From positions 2,418,001 through 2,482,000 of the forward strand of contig OY101115.1 in the NCBI GenBank assembly GCA_956465555.1: DNA of 64,000 bases. The letters run 5' to 3'. The position numbers were made by a program, and so were the translations under genes. The notes beneath the pieces were generated by a model. It did no database searches. It was not told the DNA's origin and saw only the letters and a list, made by a program, of their open reading frames with translations. Position 1 is the first letter of the stretch; the number at the start of each line of letters is the position of its first letter. This DNA comes from Nitzschia sp. pyKryTriq1. Lineage: Eukaryota > Bacillariophyta > Bacillariophyceae > Bacillariales > Bacillariaceae. Positions 51,157-61,474 of the stretch are shown one piece after another.

Positions 51157-52893
51157 CTACGAGCGGGCGCCAATGAGGCAAGCATTTTGAGGCGAAACAT
51201 CAGGAGCTATGTAGTGAAGAAGTTTTGATGAGGATAGGCTGCTGCTGGTAGTAGAGGCACTAAAGATAACGTTGCGGAGGTACTCCAATCTGCCGTGGTC
51301 GATGAGACGTTGACAAGCTCGTCCCAGACCCTCAATGCCGCACTCGAGATGCAAAGAATCAACGATAGTTCCTATCTTGAGTCCTCGATTTGACGCTGGA
51401 AGAGAAGATGATGATTCGTCGGCCATGTTTTTGTTCGTCAAAGGGTGTTCCTCCTCGTTGTTCGTTCCAGTATTGTGCTCGAGTTCCTCGTCGTCCTCCT
51501 CGGCCTCTCCTGTCATTTCAACATTCATAGATGATATAAAGGCTTCTTTCTTTATATTGTCAGAGATGTCCGTGTCATCACCATTTGTTGCTTTTAGATT
51601 TGAATTTTGACTTGCGACGGATCCAGCACACCATTGACGCATTAAATCAAACTCGTCTGGCCCGAATGACAACGATTCCGTTGCCATAGCTTGCCGCAGG
51701 TAGTCCCTGCCAACATATTCCTTCCAATCACAAATTCCATGGCAGCAGGTTGCCAACACACAGGAAGCTACATTTCCTCGAATCTTCTCCATGGACTTCA
51801 GCGCCAAATCAGTACCTGCTCCGCACAAATGCTTCGCAATGACGACCACCTGAACATCAGCGTCTTTTTCTTCGCACCCTTCTTTCTCCAAGACTACGGG
51901 AAGATTCACATGGGCAAGATCGCACTCAATCCGAGACCATTTCACCGTATCCAGTTTTAAATATGGTGGTTGCTTGGTGTTCTTCGTGGAAGATGACGAA
52001 GGCAACGTCCGAAAAATCTTGTCTGCTTTGGATCGGGACCCTGTTCGCTCGACCATGATTAGGCGGGTGGGTATCTCACTAGCAGCCGCCACTCCTGCTG
52101 CTGCCAGGCCAAACATGCCCCTCCCGGCTCCCATTTCTAAAAGTATTAGTGGTTTCACGTCCTTTTTCGGTGGTTCTTGTTCGTCGAGCGACGGGAAAAC
52201 CTGGAGGGACCGAAGATGACCGACCAGACTTGCCAATTGAGGAATGTGACGAGCACCACCCGATTTGATTCGATTGGCTTTAAAGCCTTCTATCAGTCCC
52301 GCATCGATTTCTGGTTGTGAAAGATCGTATAGTGGAATGGCGTCATGGAGCTCATTCCATGTCAGCTTGGACGCTGGTATGGGTGTCGTGGCAGAAGATG
52401 ATGACGATGGTGATGATGATGATTCGTGGCGGAAAATCCGCTGATGAACTTCTAGTACTTGAATGGCCAAACGCTGTGCCCATTCCAGACTGGTAGTCGT
52501 AGTGCCGTTATTCTCCTCCGACGATAAAGATTGCGAGTACATGTTTCCATGGCCGCCTGTATTGATGTTTTCTTGGTAATATATTTGTTCTGATTGCAAT
52601 TTCCTCTTTTTGGCTCGCGGGCAAATGGGAATGTGTTTCTCCACCATGTCTTCAAAAATTAAATGGGACGGATCGATAGGGCAGGGGATTCGTTTTCGTC
52701 CAGTAGTAGTGGCACTCTCCACCATCAAATGTTGGTGGTTTCCACAGTAGATTGAGGACGAATCATTGGGTCGTTGTCGACAGAATCTTCGCTTTCGTTC
52801 CAAAAAAGCATGACATCGATCCCAATTTTCGGGGGGTGCCGGCGCAATCGAAGGATCGTCCTTTTCCTCTGGTTCACTCTTGGTCGACTTCAT
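51157..52893 (-). CDS. TRM13: tRNA 2'-O-methyltransferase TRM13
   Basis: 578 residues. In order: a CCCH-type zinc finger (CHAFLERKRRFCRQRPND then YCGNH, about residues 28-54), a CHHC finger (CPIDPSHLIFEDMVEKHIPI then CP, about 71-92), and a SAM-methyltransferase with LEMGAGRGMFGLAAAG, VIAKHLCGAGTDLALKSMEK and LATCCHGICDWKEYVG. TRM13 makes the 2'-O-methyl mark at position 4 of acceptor stems of certain tRNAs. The C-terminal GRACQRLIDHGRLEYLRNV is also conserved. Between them is an acidic, probably disordered insert. First ATG at 52891-52893, intronless. Confidence 0.92.
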   Translation of the reverse strand: MKSTKSEPEEKDDPSIAPAPPENWDRCHAFLERKRRFCRQRPNDSSSIYCGNHQHLMVESATTTGRKRIPCPIDPSHLIFEDMVEKHIPICPRAKKRKLQSEQIYYQENINTGGHGNMYSQSLSSEENNGTTTTSLEWAQRLAIQVLEVHQRIFRHESSSSPSSSSSATTPIPASKLTWNELHDAIPLYDLSQPEIDAGLIEGFKANRIKSGGARHIPQLASLVGHLRSLQVFPSLDEQEPPKKDVKPLILLEMGAGRGMFGLAAAGVAAASEIPTRLIMVERTGSRSKADKIFRTLPSSSSTKNTKQPPYLKLDTVKWSRIECDLAHVNLPVVLEKEGCEEKDADVQVVVIAKHLCGAGTDLALKSMEKIRGNVASCVLATCCHGICDWKEYVGRDYLRQAMATESLSFGPDEFDLMRQWCAGSVASQNSNLKATNGDDTDISDNIKKEAFISSMNVEMTGEAEEDDEELEHNTGTNNEEEHPLTNKNMADESSSSLPASNRGLKIGTIVDSLHLECGIEGLGRACQRLIDHGRLEYLRNVIFSASTTSSSLSSSKLLHYIAPDVSPQNACLIGARS

Positions 52894-53423
52894 GCTATAC
52901 CAGCTCTGACAAGCGTGGCTTCTTCTTGAGATGTTTCTATCGAAGCCAAAGCATCATGCCGATCGGATTTATGCCAAAAACAAAACACGAAACACGCACG
53001 AAGAAAACGCTCACAACGGTGAAAGATCCACACCGCACTACACGCTCAATCTTCATCCACGTGGCAATCGTACAACGAGTGCGTCTGGGAGTCATCCGAT
53101 GCACGACTGATCCAGACCCCGACTCGCGACTGCCCGGAGCCAACCATCTACGCTCGAGAAATTGCCTCCAACCTCGAACCTCGAACATCGAAAACCTCTA
53201 CTACTCGTACTATTAGGAGTACCGGTAGAGTATTGAGGTCGTCTCTGATCCTCCAACCCTGCTTGAGAGGACCACAAGACAGACAAAGATCCCGACTACT
53301 GGTAGAGGCAAGAGCACATCGTCTTCGGTCGTCAACTGAAAGAACAGCTCTGCAATAGACTATACTTGACACGGTCCTTATTTTTCAAGTGCTCGCTCCT
53401 CTCGTTGTTCCCGTTGTCTCAAA
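52894..53423. other. Divergent region TRM13 / RIX1-like
   Basis: 530 bases, TACCGGTA at 53220. The short leader before the RIX1-like ATG is CT-rich. No gene seen. Confidence 0.55.
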
Positions 53424-56245
53424 ATGTCGGTTTCTTTATCGTCTGGGTATGCCGATCCTTATAATCCACCGTTTCCGAATGCAACTTCGGTCAACGATGA
53501 CGAATTGGAGTCATCTTCGAACACTTCCGGTCAAAAGACTCAGGCCCAGCTTTTGTTGAATCTGGTTCGCTTGGTAGAGAAAGAGGAGGATGAGGAAATC
53601 TATGAAACGTACATGGAGGATACTGTTGATTTGATGAATTCTTTGATCGGGTTGTATTCTCGACGTGGCCTACTCCAAGGAAATGTGGCCAAGGCTGAGC
53701 GAATTCTGTCATCTTCTACGCAGACGATGAAAGGTGGATCACGTGACAACAAGAGAAATAATTCAAACAAAAAGGGAGCTGGTTGGGGTGGCAGAGATCT
53801 TCAAATCGGTTCTGTTAATAGTGATGGGCAGATGGGTGGATCAGACGCCGCGCCACTTTCTGAGACGCTTGTCTTTACGGCGCTGACAAGAATTTTGACA
53901 GATGCAAAGGACGCAAATCCGACAAGTAGGGCTTTCAACACGGAATATGACTCGGCGCTTCTTGTTGCACTTTCTGCGGAACTTTGTCTCGCCATGTCGC
54001 AGCACGTACAAACGAACAAACAAGACGGAAACCCATGTTCCGCCGCTGAATATGAATTACTGGCATCGAATGGGAAAACTATTCTCGCTGGGATGGTGTC
54101 CAAAGTCAGGTCTTTGGACCAGGATATGAAAAGTCCGACGAACAAAGCGACCAAGTGCCTTTCCACGACGTTCATGGACGACGAGAAACATATTACACCT
54201 ATCCTGTCTTGTCTTCGAGCAGCGTGTTCCCTAGTCAATATGTTCGGCATGAAACTTTCGAGAAGCACAGCATTATTATCCGATCTCAGAAACGTTGCAT
54301 GGCAGTTTGTTGCTACCCCTGAACCATCGATCCAAGAGGCAGCAGCGAGGCTTTTGGCAGCTCTTCCCCTTGCAGGTGGAGTTGACCGAAAGTTGCCGTC
54401 GGATCTTTGGAGTGTGGGAGTAGCAGATATTGGGATCATGCTGAGTGCGATTTTTGATGCCGTTGCACCAGTTTCCAAGCCATCCAACAATCGAGAAGCG
54501 TCATTGTCTAAGGAAGCCGATGATGTGCTGCAGGGGTGGCTTTCGTTTCTTCGTCGAGATATTTCGAACGAAATCGATCGCGTCCGTACGTTTCGGTTGT
54601 TGCTTCGAGGCCTTGTACTGTCGTTCCGGTACTTCCTATCCCGTGATTGTCATGGTAGCACCCCTGCAATCCTGCTGGAATCCAAAATCGATATTGAAAC
54701 GATTCTCGAAATCGTTGAGCGTTTCCTTTCCTACCCCATGTCCGCCGAATCTCTTTTCTTTCGGACCAAAAAGCGTCTACGGGATGAGGCAGTGGATGGA
54801 GGCTTAATAAGTTCTCGTTCAATTACTACCAAAGCCGCTAATGAAGTCAAACGCCTGGGACACGAAATTTTGGATTGCTTGATCTCGTCCGTCGGTGGTT
54901 CAGCCTTGTTACCATTTTCAAGGAGAATCATTCGAATGTCCTATGCCTCCCTTTTGACGTCGTGTTCGGGCCCAGTTCGAAAGGTAGTGGATCCAGCAAA
55001 TTTTGTGCAGCTCGACGGGAAGAAACGTAGATGGCTGCATCTCTCGATCGCACTTCGCACCAAGGCGGTGCAAACAGTCCACCTGGTGGTGGTGACATTT
55101 GGTTCGGATCGATCGGCGAAGATCGATTCTTCGGAACGTGGCACAGACTCAAAAAGTGACGGGGAAATGGCTCTTACGCTTGTAGCTGGCTCTTTGATGG
55201 AACAAATCGGAGCAAAGGACGTAGATGGAAACGCTGAAGACACCTGGGGGTCGCTGGCAGAACGAGTGGCTCTAGTGTAAGTGACATATCCTCTGGCGTG
55301 ATACATTGCGGAAGAAATATGTCCATGTCTAACATTTTTGACTTTAGAAATTCTTGTCTTGATTGTCTTAGAGGGGGTGTGGCATCGTCTAATGGATATT
55401 TGGGATTTGCGGCACGTTCAATGATTGACTCTATGGTGATGACTTGTCTTGCGAGGAATAACAGCTTCAGTTCTCAACATCTTTTCGGGTGGTCGTCGGT
55501 CCAGGCCCGCATCTTCCAACTTGCGAGTACCTGTGTAGCAACCCCATGGAACGATGGCTCCTCCACGTCGATTGTTAACACATTGAAACGAGTGGCGATG
55601 CGTGCTTCGATCGAAAGGGACGAAGCAGTTTCAATGGCGGCAAACGAGGCCCTCCGGGTATGTGATCTATTTGGAGTCCCCCGCGCACCTCCTCTTGTGT
55701 TTGTTCACAGAACGGTCAGCGAAAATGCGGATCGAGTAGAGACGTCTGCAGCTGAGATCATCGAAGACATCCAGCGAGCGCAAGTGGAAGCAACGCAAGC
55801 CCGTGCCGCAATGGAACAAGCGGAGAAGGCCAAGGCACAAGAGAAACGCCAACGGGAGGCCGAGCGAGAGGAATCCAGCAAACGAAAGCGCGAGGAGAGA
55901 GAGAAGAGAAAAGAAGCCCCAGTCCTGAAGGAACCTCCAAGCAGCTCAGCATCGCCGCTGACTGCCGATAAGAGTGTCGAAAAGCGAGTGGAACAAGAAA
56001 CGACGAAAATCACCCAAAAGAATCCTCCATTGATCGAAAAAGAATCAAAGAAGGACGAGAAAATGGAAGTGGACAATCACGCTTGTGGGGAGGACGAAGG
56101 CGATCCCAGGAACAAAGAAATGGATTCACCGAATGGAGCAGAAGAATCTGATGGTCAGATAAAAGGCGAAGAGGTCGGCGACGAAGAATTGGACGAGGAC
56201 TTTCCTGACATTGTAGCTGGAGGACCCGATTCTGATGATGATTAG
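53424..56245 (+). CDS. RIX1/PELP1-like ribosome-assembly protein
   Basis: Exons 53424-55276 and 55348-56245, phase 2, 71-base intron (GTAAGT...TTTAG); 916 residues. The N-terminal two thirds are helical-repeat (HEAT/ARM-like): AAARLLAALPLAGGVDRKLP, IRMSYASLLTSCSGPVRKVV and WLHLSIALRTKAVQTVHLVV resemble RIX1/PELP1 blocks, including the SCSGP-x-R and LR-(T)-x-(V) positions. The second exon adds a long Glu/Lys coiled coil (EQAEKAKAQEKRQREAEREE) and an acidic tail ending DFPDIVAGGPDSDDD, as in PELP1. The RIX1 complex drives ITS2 processing and export-competence of pre-60S particles in the nucleolus. The assignment rests on scattered motifs; another nuclear HEAT protein is possible. Confidence 0.6.
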
Positions 56246-56333
56246 GGCTGAGAGGGAAGGATTGCTTGATTATAAACTCATTTTAGTCGTTTATTATGGA
56301 CTTATTATTTGCCCTATCTTCTGTCGCATTTGT

Positions 56334-58652
56334 TTACGAGGAAGCATCGGTAGCTTGCACTCGGCCTAGTTCTCTCGTATTGTAGGATCCGCAGTTGGGA
56401 CACTTTTGTCCTACAAAATGATAGCGGCACTGGCCAGTCTTTTCACAATCTTGGCAATACACGTTGCTCATGGTCGACAAGTATGCATATGGCATGGGCT
56501 GCATACGGACCGCAGCATCCAAAAGGGCAAAGTAGTCGGACATGTCTTCCATCGATTTCATGCACAGGGGACAGTTGTAGCTTTGGCCGCGGCGATAGTT
56601 AGTGAAACAGGACATGTGCATGACATGGCCGCACTTGAGACCTCGAAGGGGTTCCGTCGACTGAAACAGACTCTCATGGCAGATGGGGCAGGAGCCTTGT
56701 AGTTTTTGTGGAATGCAACGATGTTCGTGATCCTCCAAGGAAACGCATGCGTTGCAACGCATACAGTGACGAAAGTCGATACCAAGGCCCAACCCCATGC
56801 GGCAGGTGTTGCAGTAGGGGCAATGGAAAATTGGACGCGGGCGATCGTCATACAAGTGGCAAATTCTGCAAAAATACTTGGCAAATGGTTTTCCATCGGA
56901 TTCGCAGTTGGGGTTGATGCATCTATCTTCCGCGGGTTGCAAAGCATTGCATTTCATACACATGATCTCTGAAACAGCATATCGATCTAGCGGTTCGTCC
57001 TGGTCTTTGGAGGGCATTTCCCGTTCTTGTTCGCAGCACAACCGACAAGTGTACAAGCGACCCGATACGGGATGTCGCAATTTGCAGGCTCGGGCGTAGT
57101 GCGGGCACCCCAATACGGCCCCCGTAGCACCATCATGGTAACTGGGTGCAAGTTCACTGGCAGAAAACAGAGGAACTTGGCCATCAGCTTTTTGAGTCGG
57201 TTTGTCGGCATCCCAAGCCACTGCTAATTTTCCATTGGAGTTCTTCTTATAGTAGATGGAAGGTGGGGTGACTCGTCTGGCAGGAACACAAGTCACCGAG
57301 ACCGCTGCGGAACCAATATCACTGTGTTTGCAAGAAAGAAAAAAAGAAAGAAAAGGACAAGAATTGTCAGGCATCGGTTTGGGTTTCAACACGTATTCGA
57401 CCCAGTAGTGCCTGGATCCAACACCACCTGCCTGTCATTCTCTCAGTACCCTACGAATACTTACGTGGATGCATAGGCACGGGCAACAAGAGTGGCAGTG
57501 GGCAATACGCCAGACGACTCTTGCTTGAGACGTTGATTGGATTTCCACACCGAATCACGAAGGCCTTGAATGGTAGTATTCTTTTGTTGGGGGGTCAGAG
57601 TAGGATTGGTAGCAATGGCACGAATCAGCTTTTCCAGTTCGGCCTGACTGGTAATTTCTCCGGCGCGATACTTGAGGATGGATGATGCCGAGGATAATTC
57701 TCTTTCCCCTTCTTCTTTTGCTGCTGTTGTTGGTGTTGTTGTGGAGTCGGTGGGAGCATGGGCTGCTGCAGCAGAAGCAGAAAGCATAGTTGAAGGATTT
57801 TCCGTCGAAGCAGCAGAATTCGTGACGGATAGATTCGGAACGGGTGGGGGGAAACCCAACTTGGTGCGTTTGGAAGCGGCGCTGTCGTTTTCTGGATTGG
57901 TTGTGGATCCAGCAGCACGTTTTCGATCCTCTTCTTGGTCAGTTTCACTCTTACCCTCGGCACTACCCGTAATGGTGGTGGTGGAGGAGGAGGAAGCATT
58001 ACTGTTGCTATGGCTGTCGCTCTTGACATCTTCCATCCATCCCGACATACTGAGCCACTTGTCAAAGAACGTACCAGCCATTGCCTGTTTCATGTACTTG
58101 ACCATTTCCAGTCGATCCGATTGATTGAGATTCTGGACCGCCATGGTCATGATTTCCGAGATCATATCGGAGCTGCGTTTCCCCATGATCTTTCCGACCA
58201 GTTCATGAATCTCCGATTTGGACAAGTGTTTGACGACGAGAGGCATACATTGCTTTTCTTCCTTTTCTAAATGTGCCATGAGATGTTGTGATAGCGTCTG
58301 AGTCAACTCGTGAACTGATTTCATGATCTCATCCACCGATCGAATGGCCTTTTTGTTGTTGTTTTTATTACCATTGTTGTTGTTGTTGCTGGTCGTGGTG
58401 GTAAGAGTCGTTGCGACTGGCGCATTTCCTTCGTTTGCGCTAACACTACCAGTGCTCATGGTAGTAGAAGTAGTAGTAGTAGTAGTCTGAAACAGTAGAC
58501 CTTCCCGCAACTTGGTCAAAAGATCGTCCATGTTGGAGAACATTCTCTCTTCATCTGCGTGATCTTCCTCGTAGGCTTCTTGATCCATTTGAGTGTCATC
58601 TTCGACCACCACCACATGGCTGCTCCGCGGTGGCGGCAGTTTGCTTCGTTGG

Positions 58653-58684
<32 letters not shown>

Positions 58685-59248
58685 TTGTTCTGCACCACCA
58701 CCGCCACCGCCACCCCCACCACTACTAATGACAATATCATCCTGTGGTGGGTCCGAGGAAGAATGCTTACTACTTGTAGAGTGCGAATGGGAATGGTGGT
58801 GACTGTGACTGTGACTGTGATGATTGTGGTGTTGGTCGGGTCGGTAGGATGGACTGCCCTTGACAAGTCCTTGGGTTTTCAGTTGGAGCGCCGGCCAGAT
58901 GAATTCATCTTCCGCGGAACTGTGAGCTCGAAAGACGGACCAGATCACCTTGAATCTTCCATTCACGCGACATTCGAGTTCATTCAACTGTGAAGTGTTT
59001 CGATCGCCTCGCAGCAAGGTAAGATTGAGCGCTTCGACGTCTCGTTCCAGGGCCCGCAAAGCTCCACGCAAACAATCGTGCAGGTGAATGATTTCGACGA
59101 GGGCGCAGTCTCCAAACAAATCCTTGCGGCGTTTGGAGAGCGAAGGAGACTCTTCGAAACGCCGCTGCCCCGAAGTATTCGAACTGGAAGAATCACCAGC
59201 ACCAGCACCAGCACCATCACCAGTGGCCTCCTTATTCAATAAGGACAT
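56334..59248 (-). CDS. BTS: BRUTUS/HRZ-type hemerythrin, CHY-zinc-finger and RING E3 ligase
   Basis: Exons 59248-57465 and 57321-56334, phase 2, 143-base intron; 923 residues. Hemerythrin half-sites: LVEIIHLHD (about 51-58), FRAHSSAEDE (H109/E113), HLMAHLEKEEKQCMPLV (H322, H326, E330). A pre-CHY block NPTLTPQQKNTTIQGLRDSVW precedes the CHY zinc finger from about residue 667 (GCPHYARACKLRHPVSGRLY), the CTCHY segment (CPYCNTCRMGLGLGIDFRHC), a RING from about 806 (CPICHESLF ... CGHVMHMSC ... CPLC) and a zinc ribbon (GQCRYHFVGQKCPNCGSYN). Plant BTS/HRZ proteins bind iron and mark transcription factors for destruction. Diatom homologues are expected to sense iron. A His-rich insert and a poly-Gln tract lie inside the hemerythrin domain (see findings). 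Confidence 0.92.
58652..58690. repeat. Coding (CAG/CTG)n poly-glutamine tract
   Basis: About 12 consecutive Gln codons of the BTS-like protein (about residues 187-199), mainly CAG on the coding strand, just after a poly-Gly run. Such tracts are length-variable between alleles. Confidence 0.9.
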
Positions 59249-60576
59249 GGTTGGCTAATTTAGGAACGGGTTTCAGTAGACTGCAGTGTGAAAGTGAAAG
59301 TGAAAGTGAAAGTCAATATTGGGAAAAGAGTGAAGTGAATCATTCGTATCTACTCGTATCGCCACTATTTTACTCGCCACATCTTTTTGATCTTTGGGTT
59401 TGGGGTTTGGGCGTTGGTTCGTTGGAATGGAGGGAGGTTGCTCATCATCTTCGTCGTACATACCTGGTACTGTACGAGCATGCCGCCCACGCGCACGCAC
59501 GGCCGCCCCGCCCCGGCCATTGTCCTCGTTGTCAATATACATTCCAAAGGGGTATGATGCTGCGAATAAATATCCAATGGCTTTATTTATGGTTGGGTAC
59601 TTAACCCCTTAGACGCAATATAATCGTTCCGCATGTCGATGACGTGTGCTCTGCGCGTGTGCGCGCGTGCGCCGACAGCCCAAGACACTACTGAAGGGGG
59701 GCGGAATGTATAAAAGGGGTGGGGGTGAACACCTGTCTCCCCCAAATGAGAGGTACTGCATCAGTTGAGTGGGAAAAGAAGTTCTGTTTTGAGTTTCTCC
59801 AAATAGCTGGGCCTGGACCAACACCAGGCTAAGCCTGATGAGCTTTGGCCACTACTACATCCACATTGCATCTCTGCATGTCCATGACATAGGACCAAAA
59901 TATCCAAAAGAAAGCATAACTAAGTGCATTGTTACTACCGAAGCATCTTCCCCTTCTTTGAACATCTCGTTCGAATTCTGAACCAACATTTGAACTTGAA
60001 ACGACTCTGCAGCCATGGGGCCTCTTTTATCATACGGTGGCCTTGAGCTTGTTCGCAAGCAAAGAATAGAGCGACAGTGAGGTTGCTTGGAAGGGCCTTC
60101 TAGCCTTTGATTTGTCGGCGCCATCCTGCATCTCCTCCCGCTCATCTTCATATTGAGCAAGCTGTGCAACCCAATTCTTCTTCCTTAGCCTTGGCCTCCA
60201 TTTCAGCTTGATTCTGCCGCATGGTAGCACAATGGGCACGTGGTAAGTTTGCTCGCATTGGCTTGGACTCGTCAAGCTCCCTGACCAACTAAGGTTATTT
60301 AAATTGTGTTCCGTTTCAGTTGCTTTCCAAGATTCAAGATTTGGTTCCGGGACGATAGTTCGAAATCGTTCGTTGGACCGACGGACGATTTGATAAGGAC
60401 CTTGGTGTCTGATGGACGGTCAGACACGATTCAGCTCTACAAACTTCGAGTCGTCACCAAACGTCTGTTTTTCTGCCATAAAAACCGACCCAATGACGCA
60501 ACGACCAACGACCCTCATTATTCATTCATTCATTGATTCATTTCATTTATCTATCTTCCTTTCTTCACCAATCACC
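59249..60576. other. Head-to-head region BTS-like / SET-like
   Basis: 1.33 kb. (GTGAAA)n at 59288-59313, close to the BTS start, and (ATTC)n at about 60517-60545, just before the SET-like ATG. Minus-strand frames at 59855-60275 read partly like protein (CEQTYHVPIVLPCGRIKLKW) but shift frame and show no domain. They may be a decayed fragment or chance. No gene called. Confidence 0.5.
59288..59313. repeat. (GTGAAA)n hexamer repeat
   Basis: Four tandem hexamers in the BTS-like upstream region, 40 bases from its ATG. Confidence 0.85.
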
Positions 60577-61365
60577 ATGATAAAAACCTCACGAAATGTC
60601 AAGCGAAAGGCAACAACCACCACCCCAGAGACGACGATGATTCAGAAACCGTCGCCTTCTTCTAAATCATCGGGTCCTCAGTCCACACGGAGCCATGATG
60701 ACGAGATTGTTGTTCACCCACAAGCACCAGCCACCACTCGACGCCCCGTGCAATGCTGGGCGCTCAATCGCAGTGGGCGACGGTGCCAGACCATCTGTAA
60801 GAGTCTAGAGGGAGAACCTATCCCCATCCCCTATTGTCGTCGGCATCTCAAGTCCGGTGATCATGCATTGAAAGTCGTCAGTCACAAACTGGCTGGCAAA
60901 TGTCTAGTAGCGCGATTTGACTTGCCGGCGAAATACCGAATGGCGTATCATGGAAAGCGTGGGCGGTGTCTCTCCTCGGATAAGGAAGATCGATCCATCA
61001 GCTTTTATCCGCCTCACCCGGTCACAGGAAGCAACTGCTATCCGAATACACGAACGCTAAAACGCCACAACTACAACGGCGTCCTCAACCCAGCAGGGAC
61101 TGGAGACATTCTCCAGTACGCCGCCTGTCCCGGACCCACGGAGCGGCAAAATATTCGTTCGACCTTTCGGTACTGGGGCAAACGAAACGGTCATACAGGA
61201 GGACTCGAATTCGTGACGCTTGAACCTATACCGAAAAATACCATGCTGTGTCATTGGTATGGAGCTGGATGGTGGTCAGCCCGTGGGATCCAACGAACGG
61301 ATATTGGCACTGCCAAATACCCAGCTCCCAAGCGTCCTGCATTTGTTGACGACGACTCCTCTTAG
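60577..61365 (+). CDS. SET-like protein with N-terminal zinc-binding motif
   Basis: 262 residues from the ATG at 60577. The frame extends upstream with another ATG at 60412, but that part covers an ATTC repeat and looks like leader. A short CxxH element, VQCWALNRSGRRCQTICKS then PYCRRHLKSG, fits C-x8-C-x-x-x-C ... C-x-x-H. From about residue 115 the sequence follows a SET-like path: LVARFDLPAKYRMAYHGKRG, a mid region NPAGTGDILQYAACPGPTER where SET proteins have NH-x-C-x-PN, and GGLEFVTLEPIPKNTMLCHW then YGAGWW, like the EI-x-x-GEEL-x-x-DYG end. Key NH residues are not in their usual form, so methyltransferase activity is uncertain. Substrate unknown. Confidence 0.6.
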   Translation: MIKTSRNVKRKATTTTPETTMIQKPSPSSKSSGPQSTRSHDDEIVVHPQAPATTRRPVQCWALNRSGRRCQTICKSLEGEPIPIPYCRRHLKSGDHALKVVSHKLAGKCLVARFDLPAKYRMAYHGKRGRCLSSDKEDRSISFYPPHPVTGSNCYPNTRTLKRHNYNGVLNPAGTGDILQYAACPGPTERQNIRSTFRYWGKRNGHTGGLEFVTLEPIPKNTMLCHWYGAGWWSARGIQRTDIGTAKYPAPKRPAFVDDDSS

Positions 61366-61474
61366 ACTGGTAAAACGAGTAAAGAAGTTTTGAAACATTG
61401 TAGTTATCATGCGCTTGCTTTCACCATTTATACTGCTACTACTTCGTACTAGAGCAGACCACAGCGGGTCAAGT

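Noticed and set aside
59855-60275. Protein-like minus-strand fragments upstream of the BTS-like gene
   Set aside because: Short, in different frames, and without any recognised domain; could be decay or chance.
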